From: Methylosinus sp. Sm6
Lineage (GTDB): Bacteria; Pseudomonadota; Alphaproteobacteria; Rhizobiales; Beijerinckiaceae
DNA: 64,000 nucleotides
Assembly: GCF_019802345.1 (NCBI RefSeq)
Contig: NZ_JAINDZ010000010.1
Span: 1 to 64,000, forward strand
Reading direction: 5' to 3'
Shown: piece after piece, positions 1 to 7,786 of the stretch
Layout of the letters: each line of letters begins with the position of its first letter
Position numbering within the stretch: the first letter of the stretch is position 1
Notes under the pieces: model-generated
Told to the model about the DNA's origin: nothing
Databases searched by the model: none
What the model saw: only the letters and a program-made list of their open reading frames with translations
Translations under genes and position numbers: made by a program

Positions 1-126
1 CTCGGCCATCGTCCCCGCCTCGACCATCGATTCGCCCGACGGACCGCTGCCCGGAAGCATCGAGCAGCCGCACAGGAGCAGAAATGAAGATAAGGCCGTA
101 AACGTTAGAAAGCGCTGTGAGTTCAC
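1..126 (-). CDS. Polysaccharide export lipoprotein (Wza-like), N-terminal part only
   Basis: Only the first 42 codons are inside the window; the gene runs off the left edge. A GTG start (complement of 124-126) opens a lipoprotein signal: a polar N-terminus, a hydrophobic run, then LLLCGC-SMLP, with the likely lipidated Cys at residue 21. The following LPGSGPSGE matches the LPxSGP segment seen just after the lipidated Cys in Wza-type outer-membrane exporters of capsule and exopolysaccharide. The call therefore rests on the signal plus one short motif. It lies downstream of, and on the same strand as, the FixJ-type regulator at 296-1012, which hints that exopolysaccharide export could be under that regulator. 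Confidence 0.55.
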   Translation of the reverse strand, partial: MNSQRFLTFTALSSFLLLCGCSMLPGSGPSGESMVEAGTMAE

Positions 127-204
127 CTCTACCTCGACCTTGCCGGCCGAGGCCCCCAAAGGGCCAGCGGCCAAAACGGCGAGATCGGGGAGCGCCCGTA
201 AGGG

Positions 205-232
205 CCCGCCGACGCGTCGCCGCGTCGGCGGG
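205..232 (-). terminator. Perfect 12-bp hairpin between the FixJ-type gene and the export gene
   Basis: CCCGCCGACGCG and CGCGTCGGCGGG pair perfectly around a 4-base loop, 64 bases beyond the stop of the FixJ-type gene. There is no clear T-run on the minus side, so it may be a weak terminator or an attenuator rather than a classical intrinsic terminator. Confidence 0.4.
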
Positions 233-295
233 TTATGCCCCAAATATGACCCACGTGCTACAGGCGAAGCTCGATTGTTTCGGGCGGCGGCCCGA

Positions 296-1012
296 TCAGC
301 CCTTGCCGCGGGGATGATCGACGCTCGCCGCCGAGGCGGCGAGCGACATCCGCACCAGCTCGGAGAGGCTGCCGGCGTTCATTTTCAACATCACATTGGC
401 GCGATGGACCTCGACCGTGCGGACGCTGATGCCGAGTTCGCGGCCGATGGTCTTGTTCGGCAGGCCGTCGAGCAGGCGCGCCAGCACTTCGCTCTCGCGC
501 GCGGTCAGCGTCTGCATCCGCGCCTGTATGGTCTGCGTCTCGGCGGCGCGGAACTGCTCCTCCCGCTCGAAGGCGAGAGCGAGCCGCACGCAGGCGATCA
601 ACGCCTCATTGTCGAAGGGCTTCTCGAGAAAATCGAACGCGCCCTGCTTCATCGCCTGCACCGCCAGATCGACATCGGCGTAAGCGGTGATGACGACCAC
701 CGGCAACACCAATTGCCGGCTCTTCATTTCCTCGAGCAGCTCGATGCCGGTCATCTCCGGCATGCGCGCGTCGGTGACGACGCAACCCGGCGCGCCCGGC
801 TGAACATGCGCGAGAAAGGCGCTGGCGCTCTCATGCGCCTCGACGCGCAGCCCTTCGGTCGAAAGCAGCAGCGCCAGCGAATCCCGCACGGCGTCGTCGT
901 CGTCGATGACATGGACGACGGCATGGTCGCTCGTCGTTCCGGGCGCGGGAGCGAAAGTCGGTCGAGCGGATACGTCGGCGAGCGCGTTCGCCTGCTGCGG
1001 AATGTGAGCCAT
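296..1012 (-). CDS. FixJ-family response regulator (REC plus LuxR-type HTH)
   Basis: A 238-residue two-domain regulator. The receiver domain occupies about residues 31-150 with the acidic cluster DDDD (37-40), phospho-acceptor D81 in VVTDARMPEMTG, switch T109 and conserved K131 in FLEKP. A LuxR/FixJ helix-turn-helix follows, with LTARESEVLARLLDGLPNKTIGRELG and RTVEVHRANVM. FixJ proteins are about 205 residues; here about 30 extra N-terminal residues (Pro/Ala-rich) precede the receiver, so the true start could be further in, although no better start is obvious. In the family, phosphorylation by a FixL-type kinase triggers dimerisation and DNA binding. No FixL-type kinase is adjacent, so the partner is unknown. 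The next gene on this strand is a polysaccharide export gene. Confidence 0.85.
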   Translation of the reverse strand: MAHIPQQANALADVSARPTFAPAPGTTSDHAVVHVIDDDDAVRDSLALLLSTEGLRVEAHESASAFLAHVQPGAPGCVVTDARMPEMTGIELLEEMKSRQLVLPVVVITAYADVDLAVQAMKQGAFDFLEKPFDNEALIACVRLALAFEREEQFRAAETQTIQARMQTLTARESEVLARLLDGLPNKTIGRELGISVRTVEVHRANVMLKMNAGSLSELVRMSLAASAASVDHPRGKG

Positions 1013-1403
1013 GGAGCCGTTGTCTCTTCAGCAGAATGACGAGGCGCGGAGCGCGCCGGCGACGATCTCGCCGCTGCGCCGACGAGGCGTGGCGAGTCGA
1101 GCCGTTGTTCGCGGCGCGCGCGCATCCGGCGGCGTCATGGCCGCAAAGCTTGCGCGCACGTCGCCGATAACCGCGCACGCGTCGCCAAAAATTGCGCGCG
1201 CATCGCCTCGTGTCGAAATGATCATCGCAAAGAGCCTCAATTGTCCGACTGCCCCGAAGAACATCTGCGCATCGCCGCTGTCGGACCGCTCGTCGCGTCG
1301 CAGCGCTTGCGGCGAAACCCGCGCTATAGGCATTATTCTGGGGGCGACGGTGATTGACAAACTGGGGAATACACGTAGCTCGAAAGCGATACACGAATCA
1401 CCC
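1013..1403. other. Gene-poor interval between the FixJ-type gene and a secreted protein gene
   Basis: This 391-base divergent intergenic stretch should hold promoters in both directions. A TTGACA at 1354-1359 resembles a -35 element for the rightward gene, but no good -10 follows at normal spacing. I see no FixK/FNR-type palindrome, RNA gene or convincing small gene. Confidence 0.4.
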
Positions 1404-1934
1404 ATGATGTGTTCGATGATTATTCGCTGTGTGATTGTGTCGACGCTCGCTGCGCTCGTCGCCGCCGCGACGAACGACGCCTTCGCGCAGCAGGACGAGC
1501 ACGACGAATGGTTGCGGCGCGTCGTCGCCGCGCGCGAACGTTACGACGCTTTCGCCGCACAGGCCGCCGCCTCCTTTCGCGACGCGCTCGCCGCGCGTCG
1601 CAACGCGGTTCCGGCGGAGGCGCCGCATCTCGACGATCCGACTCTGCGGCCGGGAGACATCATCGTCACGACGACGAGCCTGCTGCTGTTCAAGGGCGCG
1701 CAGAGCAATGTCTGCCAAGCCGATTTTGAGCGGATCGACGAGCTGCATACGCGCGGCCTGCCGCATGCGGGCGCTTTGCGCGCCATTTTGCGCGCCGGCT
1801 TTGCTCCGGAGCCGATGAGACGTTTACTTCACGCCTTCGCGCGCTGCGAGGCCGGCGCCCGCGCCGAGAGCGACGGAGGGAACGGAAGCCGCGCCCGGGC
1901 CGGGCTGCCGGAGCGGCGCCGCGCGCGCCGGTAG
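1404..1934 (+). CDS. Hypothetical exported protein
   Basis: About 176 residues if translation starts at ATG 1404 (alternatives 1407 and 1416). The N-terminus reads as a Sec signal: hydrophobic IIRCVIVSTLAALVAAA ending near AFA-QQ. The mature part is charged and Ala/Arg-rich, with HDEWLRRVVAARERYDAFAAQAA and a distinctive segment RPGDIIVTTTSLLLFKG; the end is basic and low-complexity. No family is recognised. The reading frame overlaps the 3' end of the convergent sensor kinase gene by 111 bases, so the last 37 codons are antisense to that kinase's C-terminal tail. The signal peptide makes the gene plausible, but base composition alone keeps many frames open here. Confidence 0.5.
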   Translation: MMCSMIIRCVIVSTLAALVAAATNDAFAQQDEHDEWLRRVVAARERYDAFAAQAAASFRDALAARRNAVPAEAPHLDDPTLRPGDIIVTTTSLLLFKGAQSNVCQADFERIDELHTRGLPHAGALRAILRAGFAPEPMRRLLHAFARCEAGARAESDGGNGSRARAGLPERRRARR

Positions 1935-3293
1935 AGAGAGCGTGACGCGCAACCCCGGCCGGTTGTCCTCGATGCGCAGCGCGCCCCCATGCAAGCGCGC
2001 GACCGCCGCCGCCAATGACAGGCCCAATCCGGAGCCGGGCCGGGAGCGCGAATTCTCGAGCCGAACAAAACGGCCGATCACTCGATCGCGATCCTTCTCC
2101 GCAATTCCGGGACCGCGATCGGCCACCGCGATCTCGATCCGCTCGCCCGCGCGCCGCGCCTGCACGCAAAGGGCCGAACCCGGCGCGGGCGCGCCATATT
2201 TCAGCGCATTATCGACGAGATTGACCAGCGCCTGGCCGAGCAGCTCGCGATTGCCGAGCAGAGTCAACCCCTCCTCCGCTTCGAGCAGGAGATGCGCGCC
2301 GCGCTCCTCGGCGACCGGCTCGTACATCTCGACAATGTCGGCGGTGACCCGGCTCGCATCGAATTCGTTGAGGAAGTCGCTGCAATAGCCGGCCTCGGCG
2401 CGCGCGATCATCAGCAGGGCGTCGAAGATGCGGATGAGGCCGTCCGACTCGTCGATGAGGCCGGCGAGCGCCTCGCGATATTGCTCCTTCGTCAGATCGG
2501 CGCGCATCGCCTCGTCGGCGCGGTTGCGCAGCCGTGTGAGCGGAGTTTTCAGGTCATGCGCGATATTGTCGGAAACCTCGCGCAAGCCGGTCATCAATTC
2601 GTCGATGCGCTCCAGCATCGCATTGAGATTGCCGGCGAGACGGTCGAGCTCGTCGTCGGCGCCCATCAGCGGCAGGCGCTGCTTGAGATCGCCGCCCATG
2701 ATGCGCTGCGCGGAGGCCGAGAGCTTGTCGAGCCGCGCCAATATGCGCCGCGCGACGACGATGCCGCCGAGCGTGCCGATGGCGACGAGCCAGAACAAGG
2801 AGGTGACGAGCGCCTTGCCGAGAATGACGTGCAGCATCTTGCGGTCGTGCAGATCATATCCGACCAGCAGGCGGAAGCCGTCCGGCAGCACGAACAGGCG
2901 CATCAAGGCGCGATGGCGCGGCGCCGTCTCGCCGCGACGCTGATAAACCGATTCGACGAGTTCCGAACGTTCGGGCAGATCGGACGGCATGGCGGCGATA
3001 TTGCCGACGACGTGCTCGCCGGCGAAGGTCGTCACCAGATAGAGAGAGGCGCCGGGCGCGCGCACGCGCCTCTCCACCACCTCGACCAATTGGCGGATGC
3101 CGCCTTCGGAATATTGCTCGGCGAGGCCGCGGATATCGGCGTCGATCGTCTGCGCGGTCTGTTCGTCGAACAAATCCTCGACATGGATCTTCACGCGCGT
3201 CAGCACGACGGCCGCGCCGAAGGCGAACAGCACGAGATAGGCGAGCGACAGCCGGAACGCCGTCGTGCGGAAGAGTCTAACGAGCGCCTTCAC
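1824..3293 (-). CDS. Sensor histidine kinase, EnvZ/QseC type
   Basis: A 489-residue membrane kinase. Two transmembrane segments (about residues 11-33 and 160-181) enclose a short periplasmic sensor of about 125 residues, followed by HAMP (about 182-235). The phospho-acceptor is H246 in SDNIAHDLKTPLTRLRNRAD. The ATPase domain has the N box LVNLVDNALKYG, the G1 box VADRGPGIAEKD and the G2 box GSGLGLSLAA. Translation starts at a GTG (complement of 3291-3293) lying 17 bases inside the end of the upstream regulator gene, which implies translational coupling. It should phosphorylate the regulator encoded at 3277-3969. The Ala/Pro-rich C-terminal tail (about 30 residues) overlaps the convergent gene. 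The signal sensed is unknown; the neighbouring degP suggests an envelope-stress role, which is inference. Confidence 0.93.
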   Translation of the reverse strand: MKALVRLFRTTAFRLSLAYLVLFAFGAAVVLTRVKIHVEDLFDEQTAQTIDADIRGLAEQYSEGGIRQLVEVVERRVRAPGASLYLVTTFAGEHVVGNIAAMPSDLPERSELVESVYQRRGETAPRHRALMRLFVLPDGFRLLVGYDLHDRKMLHVILGKALVTSLFWLVAIGTLGGIVVARRILARLDKLSASAQRIMGGDLKQRLPLMGADDELDRLAGNLNAMLERIDELMTGLREVSDNIAHDLKTPLTRLRNRADEAMRADLTKEQYREALAGLIDESDGLIRIFDALLMIARAEAGYCSDFLNEFDASRVTADIVEMYEPVAEERGAHLLLEAEEGLTLLGNRELLGQALVNLVDNALKYGAPAPGSALCVQARRAGERIEIAVADRGPGIAEKDRDRVIGRFVRLENSRSRPGSGLGLSLAAAVARLHGGALRIEDNRPGLRVTLSLPARAAPLRQPGPGAASVPSVALGAGAGLAAREGVK

Positions 3294-3969
3294 GGATCAT
3301 ATATCCGGCGCCGCGAATCGTGTGCAGGAGCGGCGTCTCGCGGCCCTTGTCGATCTTGGCGCGCAGCCTCGAGATGTGGACGTCGATCACATTGGTCTGC
3401 GGGTCGAAATGATAATCCCAGACATTTTCGAGCAGCATCGTGCGCGTCACCACCTGGCCCGCATGCTTCATCAGATATTCGAGCAGGCGGAACTCGCGCG
3501 GCTGCAGCACGATCTCCTGTCCCGCCGAGGTGACCTTGTGGGCGAGGCGATCGAGTTCGAGGTCGCCGACCCGATAGGCGGTCTCCTCCTGCTTGGCCCC
3601 GCCGCGCCGTCGCGCCAGCGCCTCGACGCGGGCGAGCAATTCGGAGAAGGCGTAGGGCTTGGCCACATAATCGTCGCCGCCGGCGCGCAAGCCCTTCACG
3701 CGGTCGTCCACCTGGCCGAGCGCCGAGAGGATCAGCGCCGGCGTCTCGATCTTCTGCTCGCGCAGTCCCGAGATGAGCGAGAGACCGTCGAGCCGCGGCA
3801 GCATGCGGTCGACGATGAGCACGTCGTAATGCCCTTCCGAGGCGGCGGCATAGCCGGCGAGGCCGTCGACCTCATGGTCGGCGACATGGCCCTGCTCCCG
3901 GAACGCCTTGACCAGATAGGCGCCGGCTTCCGAATCGTCCTCGACGACCAATATGCGCATTTGTCTCAT
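3277..3969 (-). CDS. OmpR/PhoB-family response regulator
   Basis: 230 residues from the start MRQMRILVVED. This start is preferred because AAAGG lies 8 bases upstream; ATG 3960 (MRILVVED) is the alternative. The receiver domain has the acidic pair in VVEDD (10-12) and phospho-acceptor D54 in LIVDRMLPRLDG. A winged-helix DNA-binding domain follows (about residues 130-225), including LQPREFRLLEYLMKHAGQVVTR, NVIDVHISRLRAKID and IRGAGYMIRE. It forms a two-gene unit with the downstream kinase (17-base overlap). degP lies upstream on the same strand, separated by about 160 bases that contain three hairpins, so the pair probably has its own promoter or receives limited read-through from degP. Confidence 0.93.
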   Translation of the reverse strand: MRQMRILVVEDDSEAGAYLVKAFREQGHVADHEVDGLAGYAAASEGHYDVLIVDRMLPRLDGLSLISGLREQKIETPALILSALGQVDDRVKGLRAGGDDYVAKPYAFSELLARVEALARRRGGAKQEETAYRVGDLELDRLAHKVTSAGQEIVLQPREFRLLEYLMKHAGQVVTRTMLLENVWDYHFDPQTNVIDVHISRLRAKIDKGRETPLLHTIRGAGYMIREGAR

Positions 3970-3991
3970 ATAGCGCGCCTTTGGCAAAAAC

Positions 3992-4021
3992 GGCAGACCG
4001 GCGGGGGCGCGCCGGTCTGCC
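3992..4021 (-). terminator. Intrinsic terminator-like hairpin 1 after degP
   Basis: GGCAGACCGGCG and CGCCGGTCTGCC form a perfect 12-bp stem with a 6-base loop. In the minus direction the stem is followed by G and a run of five T (3986-3990), as expected for Rho-independent termination of degP transcripts just before the regulator gene. Confidence 0.7.
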
Positions 4022-4027
4022 GGGAAA

Positions 4028-4060
4028 CGCCGGGAGAGGAGACGGACATGTCTCCCGGCG
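4028..4060 (-). terminator. Hairpin 2 in the degP-regulator spacer
   Basis: CGCCGGGAGA (4028-4037) and TCTCCCGGCG (4051-4060) form a perfect 10-bp stem around a 13-base loop. It has no T-run of its own and lies between two other hairpins. Confidence 0.45.
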
Positions 4061-4069
4061 CCCTTCATT

Positions 4070-4120
4070 GCGCGGGTCCGCTTCGCGCGGGGGGGGTGGG
4101 GGCTTCAGACGGACCCGCGC
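4070..4120 (-). terminator. Hairpin 3 directly after the degP stop
   Basis: GCGCGGGTCCG (4070-4080) and CGGACCCGCGC (4110-4120) form a perfect 11-bp stem. The 29-base loop contains G-rich tracts on the plus strand (C-rich on the degP transcript). It starts 10 bases past the degP stop, so it may protect the degP mRNA end or act together with hairpins 1 and 2. Confidence 0.45.
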
Positions 4121-4129
4121 AAGAAGTCG

Positions 4130-5692
4130 TCAGGAAGCCGGATTGACGGAGAGCGCGACGAAGCGCGTGCCGCCCGCCGACTTCACCCGCAGCAGCACGG
4201 ATTTGCGGCCCTCCTTCTTCACAGCGTCGATCGCATCGGCGAGATCGCCCGGCCGCTTCAACGCCTGGCCATTGGCCTCGAGGATCACATCGCCCTGTTG
4301 CAGTCCCTTCTGCGCGGCCGGACCGCTCGGGTCGACGCCGACGACGATCAGTCCGTCGCCGCCGCCGCGGCCGCGCAGCTCGGAGGCCGGCGCCACTTCG
4401 AGGCCATAGGCGGCGAGAGCGGAGCCTTGCTCCACGCCGTCATCCTCGGGCTCGGCGGCCGCCTCCTTTTCCGAGGGCAGCTTGCCGAGCTTCAACTTGG
4501 TGGCTTTCTCGGAGCCGTTGCGCAGATAGGAGATCTCGGCGGTCTTGCCGGGGCCGAGCGCCGCGATGCGGCGCGCGAGCTCGCGCGGATTGTCGATCTT
4601 CTGCCCGTCCACCGCGGTGATCACATCCCCGGACTTCAGCCCCGCCGCCTCCGCCGGCCCGCCGCGCTGCGGCTGCGCGACCAGCGCGCCCTTGGTCGAC
4701 TTGAGCCCGAGACCTTCGGCGATCTCCTGCGTCACCGGCTGAATCTGCACGCCGATCCAGCCGCGCGCCACCGAGCCCTTCTCCTTGAGCGCGGCGATCA
4801 CGTCCTTGGCGACCTCGGTCGGAATGGCGAAGCCGATGCCGACCGAGCCGCCGGAGGGCGAATAGATCGCCGTGTTGACGCCGACCACCTGCCCGCGCTC
4901 GTCGAAGGAAGGCCCGCCGGAATTGCCGCGGTTCACCGGCGCGTCGATCTGCAGAAAATCGTCATAGGGCCCGGCGCCGATGTCGCGTCCGCGCGCCGAG
5001 ACAATGCCGGCCGTGACCGTGCCGCCGAGGCCGAAGGGATTGCCGACCGCGATCACCCAATCGCCGACCCGGGGGCTCGTGCTCGACCAGTCGACATGCG
5101 GCAGATTATTGCCGTCATTGATCTTCAGCAGAGCGAGATCGGTGCGCTTGTCGGTCCCGATGATCTTCGCCGGCAGCGTGCGGCCGTCGTCGAAGGTCAC
5201 CTCCACCTGGGTCGCATGCTCGACGACGTGATTATTGGTCACTACATAGCCGTCCGCGGTGATGACGAAGCCCGAGCCCTGCGCCTGGGTGACGTGCTTT
5301 TGCCGGCGGCCGCCCGCGGGCGGGCCGAAATGACGAAAGAAGCGGTAGAGCGGATCGTCCGGCGACAGCTCGGGCGGCATTCCCGGAAAGCCCTCCTCCG
5401 GACCGCCGACTTCCAGCGCTTTGGTCTTGATCGCGACCACGGCCGGCTTCACGCGCTCGACCACATCGGCGAAGGATTGCGGCCCGACGGCGGCCGGAGC
5501 GTTCTGGCTCGGAACCGGCGGCGCCTCGGCCATGGCGAAGCCCGCGAGCGGCGTCGCCAGCGTGACGCCGAGCGCGAGAGCGGCGGCGCCGGAAAGAAGC
5601 GCCATGCGGAAGGGGCGATGCTCGGGCCGGCGCCAACGCGCGGTCCGGCCCATGGCGAGAGCTCGACGAAAAAGCACCGGCAAGGTCATCAA
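4130..5692 (-). CDS. degP: DegP/HtrA (Do-family) periplasmic serine protease
   Basis: 520 residues, the normal size for Do proteases. A basic N-terminus precedes a hydrophobic export segment (about residues 30-55). The trypsin-like domain has the full triad: H155 (VTNNHVVEH), D185 (KRTDLALLKI) and S258 (NRGNSGGP). Two PDZ domains follow; the first includes GWIGVQIQPVT and GPAEAAGLKSGDVI, the second GPAAQKGLQQGDVILEANG. The family degrades misfolded envelope proteins and also acts as a chaperone. The start at 5692 leaves a long pre-signal; an internal Met at residue 14 (MGRTARW) is a possible start. A two-component pair lies downstream on the same strand, behind three hairpins. Confidence 0.96.
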   Translation of the reverse strand: MMTLPVLFRRALAMGRTARWRRPEHRPFRMALLSGAAALALGVTLATPLAGFAMAEAPPVPSQNAPAAVGPQSFADVVERVKPAVVAIKTKALEVGGPEEGFPGMPPELSPDDPLYRFFRHFGPPAGGRRQKHVTQAQGSGFVITADGYVVTNNHVVEHATQVEVTFDDGRTLPAKIIGTDKRTDLALLKINDGNNLPHVDWSSTSPRVGDWVIAVGNPFGLGGTVTAGIVSARGRDIGAGPYDDFLQIDAPVNRGNSGGPSFDERGQVVGVNTAIYSPSGGSVGIGFAIPTEVAKDVIAALKEKGSVARGWIGVQIQPVTQEIAEGLGLKSTKGALVAQPQRGGPAEAAGLKSGDVITAVDGQKIDNPRELARRIAALGPGKTAEISYLRNGSEKATKLKLGKLPSEKEAAAEPEDDGVEQGSALAAYGLEVAPASELRGRGGGDGLIVVGVDPSGPAAQKGLQQGDVILEANGQALKRPGDLADAIDAVKKEGRKSVLLRVKSAGGTRFVALSVNPAS

Positions 5693-5943
5693 ACCGTCTC
5701 CATCGATCGTGCGCGCCCGTCACGGGCGCGGGGCGGATCGTCCGCCGTTGGAGACGAAGATGGGGCCGGCCGGCTTACGCTGCAGTGGCGGCCGCATGAA
5801 ACTTTCGTAAGGGGACCGCGGCCACGGCCGTCCTGCCGCGTCGTTAGGCAAATTCCACGGCCGCGCCCGGGCGCTCGTCGCAGGACGGCCGCTTCCCGTC
5901 TCGACACACTCTCCTCGGGCTCCGCAACGGGAAGGAGAGGACA

Positions 5944-6363
5944 ATGCCCGACTTCGCCTTCGACGACCGCAACATCGAATGGAAGCGTCTCGCCGGCGCC
6001 GATCATCTCTGGCTCTCGGTGCTCGACATCGACGACGAGATCGGCGTCATTCACGTGCTCTATAAATTCGCCGCTCGCGAGAAGATCCTGCTGCACCGTC
6101 ACAAGACGGTGAACAAGACCTTCGTGATCCAGGGCGAGCACAGGCTTTATCACCCGAACGGCGAGATCAAGGAGATCCGCCCGGTCGGCAGCCTCAAGGT
6201 GAGCCCGCCCTCGCCCGACCCGCATCGCGAAGGCGGCGGCGACGAGGATGTGATCGTGCACTTCACCATTTATGGAGGCAGGGAGACGCTCTACGAGATT
6301 CTCGACGACGATCTGAACGTGGTCGCGCCGCTGACGGTCGAGGATTTCCGCGCATTGATGTGA
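5944..6363 (+). CDS. Cupin-fold protein of unknown substrate
   Basis: 139 residues with a good ribosome site (AAGGAG 10 bases before ATG). The centre matches a single cupin barrel: KILLHRHKTVNKTFVIQGE carries a His-X-His metal pair and the usual Gly after the strand, and VHFTIYGGRE lies in the second half, although the second-half His (VHF) is in a less usual context. Small single-domain cupins bind Fe, Mn or Zn and act as dioxygenases, isomerases or anti-sigma sensors; nothing here decides between these. It is transcribed divergently from degP and converges on the membrane protein gene at 6450. Confidence 0.7.
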   Translation: MPDFAFDDRNIEWKRLAGADHLWLSVLDIDDEIGVIHVLYKFAAREKILLHRHKTVNKTFVIQGEHRLYHPNGEIKEIRPVGSLKVSPPSPDPHREGGGDEDVIVHFTIYGGRETLYEILDDDLNVVAPLTVEDFRALM

Positions 6364-6389
6364 AGCGCGACCGGCCGAGGACGCCGGTG

Positions 6390-6434
6390 CGCCCGTCTTC
6401 GCCGGCGAACATTGCCGCAAGGCGAAGGCGGGCG
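6390..6434. terminator. Bidirectional terminator-like hairpin
   Basis: CGCCCGTCTTCGCC (6390-6403) pairs with GGCGAAGGCGGGCG (6421-6434) with a single T-G wobble. It lies between two convergent genes (6363 and 6450). No T-run follows on either side. Confidence 0.4.
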
Positions 6435-6449
6435 AAGCCGCCGCGACGT

Positions 6450-7529
6450 TCAGCCGATGTCGAGGCGCACGCCGCACATTCCGAGCATGATGGCGAGCGC
6501 GAGGAGAAACGCCGCCGTCGCGACGCCGATCATCGCTCTATTCGCCCATCGCTCCGGCAGACCATGGCCGATCATCGCCATCCTCAGGCCGGCGCCCATA
6601 TGCGCCACTACAAAGAAGACTCCGAACGCATAATGGGGAATGAGGCGGTTGCTCCAGCCGCTCCTGATCAGGCCGCCCCACGCCTCGCTGGTCGCGAACG
6701 ACCAATCGGTGACGATCGGCGGATTGGACCAGCTGCGCGCGTAGACGAACACGGAATTCATGTGGCCGAGGATGAAGACGGCGAGATAGACGCCCGAAGC
6801 GATCTGGAAAAACCGGAACGGATCGGCGCTCGCCCGCAAATGACGCGAGGCGAGAAACGACCCGCTCGCGACTTGAAACAGCAGCACGGCGACGAGCAGC
6901 GGCTCGACGACGGCGGATCCATAGATGGCGTGAACGCTCTTCATCAGGCTGCGATGCGCGTCCGGCCCGATCAGGCCGGCAAGATGATTGACGAGATGAA
7001 AGCCCAGGAACACGGCGAGGATGGCGATCGCGGCGACGCCGTGAGCGACGCGCAGCGCCGCCGGCGCCACGGCGGCGGAGGCGATCGGACATGGCCTGTC
7101 AGGGCTCACGGCCACGGCGATGATGAGAACGGCCCAAAGCAGAGCAAAGGCCCATTCGTCGGGAAGCGGGCTGTTCGTCATATAGTCGACGACGCCGAGG
7201 AAAGTATAGATCGCCGGCGCGGCGACGACGATCAAGGCGACGAGCTCGGCGCGCCTTTCCGCCGCCGTCGGCCCCGCGATGCGCGCCAAGCGCAATGACG
7301 CGAGCAGGCCGACCAATGGGATGGCGAAGGCCAGAGCCAGGAAGAGCGCAGCGCCGAGCCAGAGAGCCAAATGCGCTGGTCGCGACGGCTCGAGACTCTC
7401 GACAGCGGCGACATTGAACGCCCGAAGCGTCCAGGGATAGGCGATCGCCGCCAAAGGCGCGGCGATCAAGCCGAACTTGCGCGAGACGCCGACACGCTCC
7501 CGCGTCAGGCCTTGCAAGTCTGTCGTCAT
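6450..7529 (-). CDS. Multi-spanning membrane protein with His-rich helices (possible b-type cytochrome)
   Basis: 359 residues with AGGAGG 9 bases before the start. I count about eight hydrophobic segments. Several helices carry histidines in positions like those of haem-b membrane anchors: AHGVAAIAILAVFLGFHLVNHL, SVHAIYGSAVVEPL, FILGHMNSVFVYAR and HYAFGVFFVVAHMGAGLRM. The C-terminal half looks like a four-helix di-haem unit of the fumarate-reductase/succinate-dehydrogenase type. No flavoprotein or Fe-S partner is adjacent, so it is not a conventional SdhC. The function is unassigned and the haem proposal is inference from the His pattern. Confidence 0.6.
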   Translation of the reverse strand: MTTDLQGLTRERVGVSRKFGLIAAPLAAIAYPWTLRAFNVAAVESLEPSRPAHLALWLGAALFLALAFAIPLVGLLASLRLARIAGPTAAERRAELVALIVVAAPAIYTFLGVVDYMTNSPLPDEWAFALLWAVLIIAVAVSPDRPCPIASAAVAPAALRVAHGVAAIAILAVFLGFHLVNHLAGLIGPDAHRSLMKSVHAIYGSAVVEPLLVAVLLFQVASGSFLASRHLRASADPFRFFQIASGVYLAVFILGHMNSVFVYARSWSNPPIVTDWSFATSEAWGGLIRSGWSNRLIPHYAFGVFFVVAHMGAGLRMAMIGHGLPERWANRAMIGVATAAFLLALAIMLGMCGVRLDIG

Positions 7530-7786
7530 GATTTTTCTGGCCTCCTAATGAATTCCGCCCCGCATCGGCGGCTCATAGAACTTCAATATTCGTGGCTTCG
7601 GCGAAGCTGCGTCGACATTCGTCTGCGCTCAGCCTATCCAGCCTCGGCGCGGCTGTCACCCTCCATCGCCGCGCAGCCCGCGCGTGGAGACGGGAAAGCG
7701 CCGCGGCGCCGCCTTATCTTTTCGTTCACTTGTTCGGCTTTTCGTCTGCTCGTCAGCGCAGCCCGCGCTCACGCCGGAACGAGAAC

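Noticed and set aside
7592-7786. N-terminal extension of CorA by 65 residues
   Set aside because: The extra residues are low-complexity and unlike the family; ATG 7787 gives a normal-length CorA.
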